From positions 1,054,001 through 1,118,000 of the forward strand of contig OY820613.1 in NCBI GenBank assembly GCA_963681975.1: a stretch of DNA of 64,000 nt. The letters are read 5' to 3'. The DNA comes from JANELJ01 sp024511395. GTDB taxonomy: Bacteria > Pseudomonadota > Gammaproteobacteria > GRL18. Positions 1 through 7,935 of the stretch are shown one piece after another; positions within the stretch are counted from its first letter, which is position 1; the number at the start of each line of letters is the position of its first letter. The notes below the pieces were generated by a model. That model did no database searches and was not told the DNA's origin. It saw only the letters and a program-made list of their open reading frames with translations. The translations under genes and the position numbers were made by a program.

Positions 1-1
1 G

Positions 2-250
2 TTTTATAACCAGTGGCACGGCAACTACTGGGATCGCTACGAAGGTTTTGACCGAAACCATGACGGTATTGGCGATACGCCTTATCAAAGCTTTCTCTGG
101 GCTGACCGGCTATGGGTGGATGTGCCCATGACCCAGTTTTTTCGTGCTACCCCCATATTAGAAACCATTGATTTTATGGAACGTTTTACCAGCTTCAGTG
201 ATCCCGCTGTTATGCTGCGTGATCCTGAACCCATGATCAACAGACCCTGA
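2..250 (+). CDS. nosD: NosD, C-terminal fragment (N2O reductase maturation)
   Basis: Reading frame open at the window edge; 82 codons are visible before TGA at 248-250. NosD is a periplasmic beta-helix protein that works with the NosFY ABC transporter in assembling the copper centre of nitrous oxide reductase. The visible tail has the conserved NosD pattern NYWDRYEGFDRNHDGIGD followed by ADRLWVDVP and a final LRDPEP, so the natural C-terminus seems present. The usual downstream genes nosF and nosY do not follow; a broken, unrelated gene starts at once, so the nos operon seems to have been cut here. Identification rests on recognising the family tail; the catalytic partners lie outside the window. 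Confidence 0.85.
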   Translation, partial: FYNQWHGNYWDRYEGFDRNHDGIGDTPYQSFLWADRLWVDVPMTQFFRATPILETIDFMERFTSFSDPAVMLRDPEPMINRP

Positions 251-707
251 ACTTTGCGTATAATTTTCAGTTCAACTGGACAAATACCGGCCTTTATTAC
301 CAACGAACCCTACCGGCTGGATAAACGCAATATTCAATATACCATTTTAAATCCAACTTCTTACGGTTCTCAGTTTTATGATGTCAATCTGTTTACTTCC
401 CAGAAACAACTGCAGCAAAATCCCAGAAGAATCCGGGCTTTTGTCAGGGCTACGATTAAGGGCTGGAAATATGCCCTGAAACACAGTGATGGGATAATTG
501 ATATTATTCTGGAAAAATACAATAGCCAGAATAAAAGCAGAGACAGCCTGGAGTATGAGGCAAAAATTATTAACAGCCTAGTATTGCCGAATATTTATCC
601 TGTGGGCAGTGTAGACTGCAAAATTGTTAAATAAATGGCCCAAGATTTTATCCAGTCCGGTATTGTTAAACAAAAGAAAACGGTTAATTTTGATGATTTT
701 GTATTTA
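251..707 (+). pseudogene. NMT1/THI5-type substrate-binding domain, broken at both ends
   Basis: The frame directly follows the nosD stop codon, in the same frame and with no start codon or signal peptide of its own. It encodes the second half of an NMT1/THI5-like periplasmic binding domain (TNEPYRL, LFTSQKQL, RAFVRATIKGWKYAL, LILEKYNSQNKSR-like region). In this family the domain serves ABC transporters for pyrimidine-type compounds or is the sensor of hybrid kinases and diguanylate cyclases. TAA at 632-634 interrupts the domain, and the same frame resumes with MAQDFIQSGIVKQKK, the expected end of the domain, before the IS5-like element cuts it at 708. The 5' half is missing. Almost certainly inactive. 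Confidence 0.75.
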
Positions 708-755
708 GTTCAACCTGAATAATACCGTTTTAAGCCTGACATCAAGCCAGGTTTA

Positions 756-2266
756 GACAGTGTAAATTAAACTGTGTATCCGCTCTTATTTAAATATAAG
801 GAGCCAACTGCTCCTCAAACTCGATTATAAATCGATTCATAGCTGCTTTCCAATTTCTGATGGGCATTGTCCATTTTTTGGAAGCCGACTGGATAGCCAG
901 ATAAATCACCTTCATAGCAGAATCATCGTTAGGAAACAGTCGCCGGTTCTTAATAGCCTTGCGAATAACACTGTTCACTGACTCAATGGCATTGGTGGTA
1001 TAAATAACCCGCCGGATATCCTCAGGATAATCAAACAGCGTGATAAGGTTGGGCCAGTGCGCCTTCCATGACCGGCTGATTTGCGGGTATTTATCATCCC
1101 ACTTTTGAGCAAACCGCTCTAATTCCAGTGCTGCTTCCTGCTCAGTTGCAGACTGGTAGATTTGCTTTAAATCCGCTGTAACTGCTTTATAGTCCTTCCA
1201 GGGCACAAACTTCAGTGAATTTCTGACCATATGCACAATACACAACTGAACTCTGGCCTGAGGGCAGGCCGTATTAATAGCTTCAGGAAAACCGCTTAAG
1301 CCATCCACACAGGCGATTAAGATATGCTGTAAGCCTCTGTTCTGTAATTCAGTCAATACAGAGAGCCAGAACTTAGCCCCTTCATTTTCTGAGAGCCACA
1401 TACCCGGCAGTTCTTTTTTACCCTCCAGGTTAATTCCCGGAGCCAGATAAACAGCTTTATTGATAACCCGCTTATCCTGGCGGATTTTAACCACAATGCA
1501 GTCCAGATAGACAATGGGGTAAACCGGCTCCAGTGGACGTGACTGCCATTCCACTACCCGTTCCATGATGCTATTGCTCACCTGAGAGACCAGGGCGGGT
1601 GAAATATCCACCCCATACATTTCCTCAAAGGTATCCACAATATCACGAGTGCTCATGCCTTTGGCATACAGCGCCATAATCTGGTCATCCATGCCGGTGA
1701 TACGGGTCTGGCGCTTTTTGACCAGCTGAGGTTCAAATTTGGACTGTCTGTCTCTGGGGGTATTCAGTTCAAACTGACCGTGCTCACCTTTTAACTGTTT
1801 TCGGTTGTAGCCATTGCGGCTATTGCCCTCTTCCTTATCCAGAAAATAATCCATTTCGGCATTCAGAGCGGCTTCAACGGTCATTTTAGTCAGTTGAGCA
1901 CTGAGGTCGCTTAAATCCTGAGGGGTTTTTAAATCTTTAGCCAGTTCGTTGGCCAGGGCCTGTAACCTGTCTTTGTTCATTGTCTTACTCATCGCTGTAT
2001 TCCTTGTTATAGGGTAACAAAAGATGGTTCAGACCGGCAGGGGTTGATGATGTCGACTTCAGTCGAAGATAAATTCCGCCCCCATGGTGAGCAAATACCT
2101 GGAAAAGGCAGGGTGTCAAGGAGGAGTCCTGAAAGGAAGCTCCTTGATAGCCTGACTTTGGAAGGTAGGCTGTTCACTATGGAGGTGGTATTTCAGGTTT
2201 ATTCATTTTACCACTGCTGACTTAAACCACCGCAATGAGCGTTTACACAGTTATTTTTACACCCTC
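756..2266 (-). mobile_element. IS256-family element, copy 1, intact, with 8-bp target duplication
   Basis: A 1511-bp element with imperfect terminal inverted repeats of about 30 bp (GACAGTGTAAATTAAACTGT at 756; GAGGGTGTAAAAATAACTGT read inward from 2266). It is flanked by an exact 8-bp direct repeat CAGGTTTA at 748-755 and 2267-2274, the size known for IS256 elements. The target is the 3' end of the IS5-like transposase gene. A second, damaged copy lies at 38323-40870. The bracketing duplication indicates simple transposition with no later rearrangement at this site. Confidence 0.92.
790..1992 (-). CDS. IS256-family transposase
   Basis: 400 residues, the usual length for the mutator-type IS256 DDE transposase, which cuts and pastes the element through circular intermediates. 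The catalytic residues are visible: first Asp in VYLDCIVVK (about residue 164), second in ACVDGLSGFPEAI (about 230) and the Glu in TTNAIESVNSVIRK (about 337). No frameshift or stop codon is present and the terminal repeats are intact, so this copy is probably active. The start chosen, MSKTMNKDR, has a second Met four codons later that would serve equally well. Confidence 0.93.
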   Translation of the reverse strand: MSKTMNKDRLQALANELAKDLKTPQDLSDLSAQLTKMTVEAALNAEMDYFLDKEEGNSRNGYNRKQLKGEHGQFELNTPRDRQSKFEPQLVKKRQTRITGMDDQIMALYAKGMSTRDIVDTFEEMYGVDISPALVSQVSNSIMERVVEWQSRPLEPVYPIVYLDCIVVKIRQDKRVINKAVYLAPGINLEGKKELPGMWLSENEGAKFWLSVLTELQNRGLQHILIACVDGLSGFPEAINTACPQARVQLCIVHMVRNSLKFVPWKDYKAVTADLKQIYQSATEQEAALELERFAQKWDDKYPQISRSWKAHWPNLITLFDYPEDIRRVIYTTNAIESVNSVIRKAIKNRRLFPNDDSAMKVIYLAIQSASKKWTMPIRNWKAAMNRFIIEFEEQLAPYI

Positions 2267-3604
2267 CAGGTTTAAAGCGGCTGATTGTTCTGGTTTGATA
2301 AAATATCCCATCAAACCGGAAATAATTTTGAGCCACAAAAGCCGGAGCTTATTGAGGAGCTTTCTTAAGTTATGTCCAGCGGCTACCATAACCACATTAA
2401 TGGCATCACCGACTGTGCCTTTGAGGTAGCAGCGGTCTAAACGGCCATCATTTTTCATATGACCAATTTCAGGCTCAATCGCACTGCGCCGTTTTAATGC
2501 CTTTTTAATACTTCGGGTAACGCCTCGCTTCTGACCTGAGATAAAAACTTTAGTGTCTTTTACTTCATGTCCACGATAACCCCGGTCAACAAAGCACTGT
2601 TCCGGTTGTACGGCTGTAAACTGTTTTATCTGTTCCAGTTGTGGCAGCAAGGTATGTCCATCATAAGGATTGCCCGGACAACTTTGAGCACCAATAACAA
2701 AGCCTTCCTTGTTAGTTACCGCGATACTGGTTTTAACTCCAAATTCATAAGGCTTATGAGCTTTGCCTTTACTGATACACTCGACTTCCGGTGCATGTAA
2801 ACTGTAAAGCTTGTTCTTACTGTGCTGCTCCTGCTCAATCAGTTTCTGAGCCTGTTTTAGAGCTACTTCAAACAATGACTGAATATCAACAGAATAGTTG
2901 GGCAGTTGTCGTTCAATATCCCGTTTAACACGACCTAAACGGGATTTCAGTTTATTGTTCATTTTCTTCATGCGTTTAAACTGTTTTGCATGTGCATAAC
3001 GACTGGCCATTAGTACATATTGCGGCCCAACCCGATTATAGTTCTGACGCAGTTTAATACCGTGCTCTTTGGACAGTTTAACCAGGTTTTCTCTGGCTTT
3101 GTTCAGGAGCATTGAATCGGTTGGAAAAGCGATGTTCTTTTCCTGTACGGTAGTATCTACCGTGACTTTCTTTAAACTACCGGGCTTTATGGTTTTACTC
3201 TTTAGTCCGGCTTTAATGGTTTCAACCAGTAATTTTTCACTGCCTGATTTACCCGGCCGGTTACGCCATTTGGTCATGGTCACAGGGTGTATGGGCATCT
3301 TATGCTGAAAGTATTCTTCACCACAAAAATATTGCCAGTACGGATTTTCTGTCCAGCCTTTTACTACCTGTTCATCCGATAAATCATGAAGGTGTTTCAG
3401 GTAATGCAATCCTGCAATCAAACGAGTACGAATGGCAGGAGCACCTTTAGTGGATACAAACAGAGCACCCCATTCTTTATCAGGACTTTCCCGGTCTATG
3501 TGTTTTGATAACTTAATCAACTCATGGTTTATGTCCAGCATGTTTTCAGGGCGCATCCTGAACAGGTCTTCCTGAGGTATTTTTGGCTGTTTCTCTGGCT
3601 TCAT
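2243..3604 (-). CDS. IS5-like transposase, copy 1, C-terminus altered by IS256
   Basis: 453 residues of DDE transposase with an InsH-type N-terminal domain (LFRMRPENMLDINHELIKL) and the catalytic centre VDTTVQ (first Asp), CFVDRGYRGHE (second Asp) and SAIEPEIGHMKNDGRL (Glu). Intact copies in this window have 447 residues and end in SAALNLA. Here the IS256 insertion replaces the last residue, so the protein ends NLEGVKITV and its stop codon lies inside the IS256 inverted repeat. The catalytic core is intact and the protein could be functional, but the element's own ends are now 3 kb apart. Confidence 0.85.
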   Translation of the reverse strand: MKPEKQPKIPQEDLFRMRPENMLDINHELIKLSKHIDRESPDKEWGALFVSTKGAPAIRTRLIAGLHYLKHLHDLSDEQVVKGWTENPYWQYFCGEEYFQHKMPIHPVTMTKWRNRPGKSGSEKLLVETIKAGLKSKTIKPGSLKKVTVDTTVQEKNIAFPTDSMLLNKARENLVKLSKEHGIKLRQNYNRVGPQYVLMASRYAHAKQFKRMKKMNNKLKSRLGRVKRDIERQLPNYSVDIQSLFEVALKQAQKLIEQEQHSKNKLYSLHAPEVECISKGKAHKPYEFGVKTSIAVTNKEGFVIGAQSCPGNPYDGHTLLPQLEQIKQFTAVQPEQCFVDRGYRGHEVKDTKVFISGQKRGVTRSIKKALKRRSAIEPEIGHMKNDGRLDRCYLKGTVGDAINVVMVAAGHNLRKLLNKLRLLWLKIISGLMGYFIKPEQSAALNLEGVKITV

Positions 3605-3723
3605 TCTGGTCTGGAAATTTGCAAGGTAATAAGGCTTATTTTACCAAAAACCTGCAAATTTAATACCCACAATCAAGCAATATTTCTTTATAAATCAATG
3701 CTATATGTTTTATTCAGGGTGGA

Positions 3724-4245
3724 CTAAATAGCGGTAAATTTAGCTATAGAGTGCCCCTGACTGAATAACTCAAGGCTTTCATCTTTAACTTTATACTGCT
3801 CTGCCTTGCCGATAATATCCATAAAGCTTTGTTCAATTTTAAGATTAGGACAGGCTTTGCGGGTACTGCGAAAGGGAACCAGGCTTATATTTGAACCATC
3901 AGCTGTAACAGGACCGGAAAAATAATTGCAGCCGCCAAAACCTTTTAAAGTGTTGCTGTCCGCTTTTATTATAAAATGCAGCTCTCTTTCCCGGGAACCG
4001 CCTTGCTGCTGACCTTCTACTTCCACCAGTAAAGACTTACCCGGCAGATAACGATGTTTAAGATAAGCACGTTCCAGAGCAGCATTATCTGCTTTAGTGG
4101 CCACCGGGAAACGCTGTTCCCGTTGGCAGTCTAGGAACAGGCCGGCATCCGCCATATGGGAATACATTCCACGCATTAGCTCTGCCTGTACGGGAAAATA
4201 GAGGGCTATAAGCAGAGATAATAATAAAAAATTTAAAGTTTTCAT
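3724..4245 (-). CDS. Secreted META-domain (HslJ-like) protein
   Basis: 173 residues with a signal peptide (MKTLNFLLLSLLIALYFPVQ, then AE). The C-terminal two thirds match the META/DUF306 fold: LKGFGGCNYFSGPVTADG, then SLVPFRSTRKACPN and LELFSQGHSIAKF. E. coli HslJ, of the same family, is an outer-membrane-associated protein linked to novobiocin tolerance; the exact role is not known here. The stop codon lies on the boundary of the adjacent IS5-like element (CTA at 3724-3726), so the last residue or two may differ from the ancestral protein. Upstream it is divergent from a TPR gene. Cys residues in CNYF and RKACP could form a disulfide. Confidence 0.7.
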   Translation of the reverse strand: MKTLNFLLLSLLIALYFPVQAELMRGMYSHMADAGLFLDCQREQRFPVATKADNAALERAYLKHRYLPGKSLLVEVEGQQQGGSRERELHFIIKADSNTLKGFGGCNYFSGPVTADGSNISLVPFRSTRKACPNLKIEQSFMDIIGKAEQYKVKDESLELFSQGHSIAKFTAI

Positions 4246-4317
4246 TCAAATTGTTCCCTGGTAAATGGCTTAATCTTAAATCTTAACACAGTTTTTCCTG
4301 GCTCAGATTATTGGTAA

Positions 4318-4347
4318 TTGCAAATAATGTGCTAGAATTATTATAAT
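4318..4347 (+). promoter_or_regulatory. Probable sigma-70 promoter of the TPR gene
   Basis: TTGCAA (4318-4323) and TATAAT (4342-4347) with an 18-bp spacer. Transcription would start near 4354, leaving only a few bases before the ATG at 4360, so a start codon a little further in (4366 or 4390) deserves consideration. Confidence 0.5.
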
Positions 4348-4359
4348 AGCTACAAGGAC

Positions 4360-4782
4360 ATGAAAATGGAAACCAATATCCGACTGGCCATGAACAAGCA
4401 TAAACAGGATACGGCTGCAAAAGCCCGCTGTATAGCTTACTTGGGTTTATGTGAAGTCATGGGAGGTATGAAGGAACGGATCTCTGTTATTGAAGAAGCT
4501 CACCGTATGAATCCCTCTGATACTATTATTCTTAAAGTTCTGGCATTTACCCATCTGCATCTTGGACAACGTCAGAAGGGCCTGGCCACGATTATTCTAG
4601 GGCTGAAAATCGATCCGTATAACAGGGAATTGTTTGAGTTTCTTAAACAGATTGGTTACCGCCAGAAGAGTGTAATCCCTTCCCTTGAACGAAATAATAA
4701 ATTGAACCAGGTACTGGGGTGTTTTTTCCGCCGCAATGCACCTGCTGTTACGCTGGAAATGGTTTTGCCCAGAGCTGCCTGA
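4360..4782 (+). CDS. Small TPR-like protein of unknown function
   Basis: 140 residues without signal peptide or membrane segment. Residues 20-95 look like two or three degenerate tetratricopeptide helices (AYLGLCEVMGGMKERISVIE; AHRMNPSDTIILKVLAF; LGQRQKGLATIILGLKIDP), a fold used for protein-protein contact. CAAGGAC precedes the ATG. The very short distance from the promoter-like boxes makes an internal Met (MNKHKQD at 4390) a possible start. The gene is convergent with the TRAP transporter genes and has no obvious functional link to either neighbour. I do not recognise a named family. Confidence 0.6.
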   Translation: MKMETNIRLAMNKHKQDTAAKARCIAYLGLCEVMGGMKERISVIEEAHRMNPSDTIILKVLAFTHLHLGQRQKGLATIILGLKIDPYNRELFEFLKQIGYRQKSVIPSLERNNKLNQVLGCFFRRNAPAVTLEMVLPRAA

Positions 4783-4822
4783 AACAGCATCAAGTATCCA
4801 TTCCAAAGTTTTTATAAGCAGA

Positions 4823-6256
4823 TTATTTAAAAACCTGTTCCGGCAGCCAGGTGGCCAGCTGTGGCCAGTACGCCAAGGCAAACATCATGGTCACCTGTAT
4901 CAGAATAAAGGGAGCCACGCCCTTATAAATATCCGTTATTTTTACAGACGGTGGAGCCACGCCACGTAAATAAAACAGGGCAAATCCAAAGGGCGGTGTT
5001 AAAAAAGATGTCTGCAGGTTAATGGCAATCATAATGCCCAGCCAGATCGGATCCACACCCAGGGTTAATAATACCGGTGCAATAATAGGCACCACCATAA
5101 AAGTAATTTCAATAAAATCCAGAATAAAGCCTAGTAAAAACATCACCAGCATAACAATCAGCAGGGGGCCAAAGGTGCCATCGGGCAGTGACTGAAGCAG
5201 CCAGTTGTCCGTATTATTTTCAGCAATACCGATTAAAAACTCCTCAATAATTTCATCGCCCCCAAAACCGCGAAAGGTCAGGGAAAAAATAGCCGCACCA
5301 ATAAAAATAAAGAAAATCATACTGGTGACCTGGGTGGTTGAGTACATAACATCTTTTAATATCGGCAGGTTCAGTTGATTTTTTAATACCGCCAGCAGCA
5401 GGGCACACACGGCACCCACAGCAGCAGCTTCTGTGGGTGTTGCTGCACCGGTAAGAATAGAACCCAGTACTGCGACAATCAGTAACAGAGGAGGGATTAA
5501 AGCCTTTAAACTGCGCAGTAAAACAGATTCGCCCTGTAAATGGTTGTTGTCGGTAGGTGTTGTAATAACCTTTGGGAGCAGCCTTTCACTGCTCAGGCCC
5601 ACAATAATTAAGTAGATGATATAAGCGGCCACCAGGATCAGTCCGGGGATCAGGGCTCCCACAAATAAATCTCCGACTGACAGAGTTTCTGGACTGAAAA
5701 TTCCCATATTTAACTGTGCCTGCTGATAGGCGGCAGACAGGACATCACCCAGTAAAATCAGAATAATAGAAGGGGGGATTATTTGCCCCAGAGTGCCGGA
5801 GGCACAGATAGTACCCGTTGCTATACTGGGATGGTAACCACGTTTAAGCATAATAGGCAGAGACAGCAGACCCATGGTAACCACGGTAGCGCCGACAATA
5901 CCGGTACTGGCCGCCAACAGCATACCGACCAGTACCACTGAAATTCCCAACCCGCCGCGTAGGGAGCCAAATAAATCCGCCATGGTGCCCAGTAATTCCT
6001 TAGCGACTTTGGAACGTTCCAGTATAACCCCCATAAATACAAACAACGGCACCGCCACCAGAGTCTGATTGGTCATTATGCCGAAGATACGATTAGGCAG
6101 AGCCTGCAGAAAAATTGGGTCAAAGGTATCGGTTAGCAGTCCGATTAAGGCAAACAGCAGAGCCGTTCCACCCAGAGAAAGGGCAACCGGGTAACCGAAT
6201 AACAGCACAATACAGACACTGATGAACAGCAGCAGGGGCATGAGGGTTTCTATCAT
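4823..6256 (-). CDS. dctM: TRAP transporter large permease, DctM-type
   Basis: 477 residues and strongly hydrophobic, with about a dozen membrane helices. It resembles the DctM subunit of tripartite ATP-independent periplasmic transporters (GYPVALSLGGTALLFALIG; PLFVFMGVILERS; GIVGATVVTMGLLSLP; IIPPSIILILLGD; GAATPTEAAAVGA; LTPPFGFALFYLRGVAP). It drives Na+-coupled uptake of an organic acid across the inner membrane. Length and the PTEAAAVGA segment fit the larger mannitol/chloroaromatic-type branch. Its ATG overlaps the dctQ stop codon by one base (TAATG), so the two are translationally coupled. No periplasmic binding subunit (DctP) is seen nearby, so the substrate cannot be inferred. Confidence 0.88.
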   Translation of the reverse strand: MIETLMPLLLFISVCIVLLFGYPVALSLGGTALLFALIGLLTDTFDPIFLQALPNRIFGIMTNQTLVAVPLFVFMGVILERSKVAKELLGTMADLFGSLRGGLGISVVLVGMLLAASTGIVGATVVTMGLLSLPIMLKRGYHPSIATGTICASGTLGQIIPPSIILILLGDVLSAAYQQAQLNMGIFSPETLSVGDLFVGALIPGLILVAAYIIYLIIVGLSSERLLPKVITTPTDNNHLQGESVLLRSLKALIPPLLLIVAVLGSILTGAATPTEAAAVGAVCALLLAVLKNQLNLPILKDVMYSTTQVTSMIFFIFIGAAIFSLTFRGFGGDEIIEEFLIGIAENNTDNWLLQSLPDGTFGPLLIVMLVMFLLGFILDFIEITFMVVPIIAPVLLTLGVDPIWLGIMIAINLQTSFLTPPFGFALFYLRGVAPPSVKITDIYKGVAPFILIQVTMMFALAYWPQLATWLPEQVFK

Positions 6257-6846
6257 TAGACATTTCCGCCCTGAGTATCTGGGTCATTATTATTCATGAC
6301 CTGAGGAGACAGCAGTCTGGCAATATTAAGCAGTAGTTGACTCAATCCCTGGATGAATAATAGCGCAGTCATCAGTAAAATTGTGGCTTTAAGCAGGTAT
6401 ATCCCCGGCAGGCCGCCGGCTTCGCCTGATTCTTCGTGCATGTTCCAGGAGGCCAGCACATAATCCCAGCTTATCCAGGCAATAAAATCGGTAACAGGCA
6501 ATAATAAGAACAGGGTGCCCAGTAAATTCACCCAGGTTTTGCTTCGGGTGGACATCTTGCTGTAGAAAATGTCCACCCGCACATGACCGTCGTATTTTAA
6601 GGTATAAGGAATGCCTATCAGGAACACCAGGGCATGCATATAGATAACCGATTCCTGCATGGCAATCCAGCCAGTACCAAAGCCATAACGTAGTACCACA
6701 ATAAAAAATGTAGTAAAAACCATTAATACGGTCAGCCAGGCAATCAGCTTGCCGCTGCGCACAGAGAGCTGTTCCAGTAGTCCGGCTGTTTTAACCGTAC
6801 CTGAAACAAAAGCTGAAGCTGAGGTTTTTGAAGATTCAGAATGCAT
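6256..6846 (-). CDS. dctQ: TRAP transporter small permease, DctQ-type
   Basis: 196 residues with four predicted membrane helices (about 34-54, 72-92, 108-128, 151-172), the normal topology of DctQ, the small subunit that pairs with DctM. Family features are the first helix with FFIVVLRYGFGTGW and the QESVIYMHALVFLIGIPYTL region, followed by HVRVDIFY. The soluble N-terminus of about 30 residues is longer than usual; no better internal start is obvious. It is the first gene of the dctQM pair and starts 14 bases from the end of thrB, on the same strand, so thrB-dctQM may be co-transcribed. Confidence 0.85.
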   Translation of the reverse strand: MHSESSKTSASAFVSGTVKTAGLLEQLSVRSGKLIAWLTVLMVFTTFFIVVLRYGFGTGWIAMQESVIYMHALVFLIGIPYTLKYDGHVRVDIFYSKMSTRSKTWVNLLGTLFLLLPVTDFIAWISWDYVLASWNMHEESGEAGGLPGIYLLKATILLMTALLFIQGLSQLLLNIARLLSPQVMNNNDPDTQGGNV

Positions 6847-6859
6847 ATTATTCCAGTAT

Positions 6860-7855
6860 CTAATGCAGTAATGGTTTATCCCGATGATAGAGCAGCAGGT
6901 ATTTTAACACATCCGGATCTTTATCCTGAATCAATTGTGCTGAATTTTGGGGACTGTTTTCAGGTGGCTTTTTATTATACTTATCACGATTTTGATGTAG
7001 CAGGCGGGATATCCAGAAACGCAGTACTGTAAAGCGCAGCATGGCCGGCCATTGCTGGTGTTCCTCATTGGTCAGGAGGCGGAGTTTCTGATAAGTCTGC
7101 AGTACGGCTCTGACCTTGTCCGGGTTTAGTGTATGCTTCTCCTCAAAAAAGACCTCAAGACACCAGTCATTGACGACTGTGGCCAGGTCAAACAAAAGTG
7201 GCCCGTTGCAGGCGGAATAAAAATCCAGTACCCCGCTAAGACGGTTTTCCAGGAACAGGGCATTATCCCGGAACAGATCGGCATGAATGATCCCCCGGGG
7301 GAGATTAAGATTGATATCTGGCTGCAGTTCTTCAAGTTCCTGAGTTAATAAGTGCTTATCTTCGGTGCTAAGCGTGTTTTCAGCCAGCAGTTGCCTGGCT
7401 GTGGACAACAGCCTTTGAATATCCCATGGATTGGTTCTGGTTCGCGGATAGTCACGGGTATTTAAGTGCAGCTTGGCTAAAAATTCACCTATCTGACGGC
7501 AGTGTTCCAGCTCCGGCTGTTCTATATGCTGCCCCGGCAGTCGCTTAAAAAGAGCGGTAGGTTTTGCCTGCCAGTAACACAGTCGCTGGCCGTTTTTATC
7601 TGTCAGAGCCTGGGGTACGGGCAGGGTGTTCTGCCTGAGAAAATCCAGCAAGTGCAAATACCAGTCAATATCACGGCTGTTGAAATGTTCGTAAATGGTT
7701 AAAATATAACTATCTTTACCGGCCTGCAGAAAATAATTACTGTTTTCAATACCATTTTGTATAGGGCTAAGCTGAAACTGATGGGGTTCAGTGATAAGGT
7801 AATTGGCCAGAAGACTTTTTGCTTCGGTTGCACTGATAGAGGTGTAAACTGACAT
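6860..7855 (-). CDS. thrB: Homoserine kinase, aminoglycoside-phosphotransferase fold (ThrB)
   Basis: 331 residues. Catalyses ATP-dependent phosphorylation of L-homoserine, the step before threonine synthase. It belongs to the APH-like type found in pseudomonads, not the GHMP-kinase type of E. coli. Signatures: N-lobe IQNGIENSNYFL and SYILTIYEHF, catalytic loop GIIHADLFRDNALF (about residues 187-200) and the metal-binding SGVLDFYSACNGPLLFDLA. C-terminal residues after about 300 are polar and probably flexible. thrC and hom are not in the window. Followed on the same strand by dctQM. Confidence 0.9.
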   Translation of the reverse strand: MSVYTSISATEAKSLLANYLITEPHQFQLSPIQNGIENSNYFLQAGKDSYILTIYEHFNSRDIDWYLHLLDFLRQNTLPVPQALTDKNGQRLCYWQAKPTALFKRLPGQHIEQPELEHCRQIGEFLAKLHLNTRDYPRTRTNPWDIQRLLSTARQLLAENTLSTEDKHLLTQELEELQPDINLNLPRGIIHADLFRDNALFLENRLSGVLDFYSACNGPLLFDLATVVNDWCLEVFFEEKHTLNPDKVRAVLQTYQKLRLLTNEEHQQWPAMLRFTVLRFWISRLLHQNRDKYNKKPPENSPQNSAQLIQDKDPDVLKYLLLYHRDKPLLH

Positions 7856-7935
7856 CTGTAAAGTTTAAAAAGTTCCAGAATTTATTTTTGTATTAAACCT
7901 GAACAAACCTGTTTAATAGATGAGTTTATTTATTA

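Larger units (their letters stand above)
708..3724 (-). mobile_element. IS5-like element, copy 1, split by an IS256 element
   Basis: The element's two ends are GTTCAACCTGAATAA (708) and, read inward from the other side, GTCCACCCTGAATAA (3724), imperfect inverted repeats shared by all copies in this window. Undisturbed copies at 24014, 27542 and 38574 are each 1498 bp. Here an IS256 element (756-2266) separates the first 48 bases from the rest. The 6-bp flanks (TATTTA at 702-707, TAAATA at 3725-3730) are not identical direct repeats, whereas two other copies have matched 6-bp flanks. The genes on either side are a binding-protein relic and an HslJ-like gene, so the flanks may have been exchanged by recombination. 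Confidence 0.85.
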
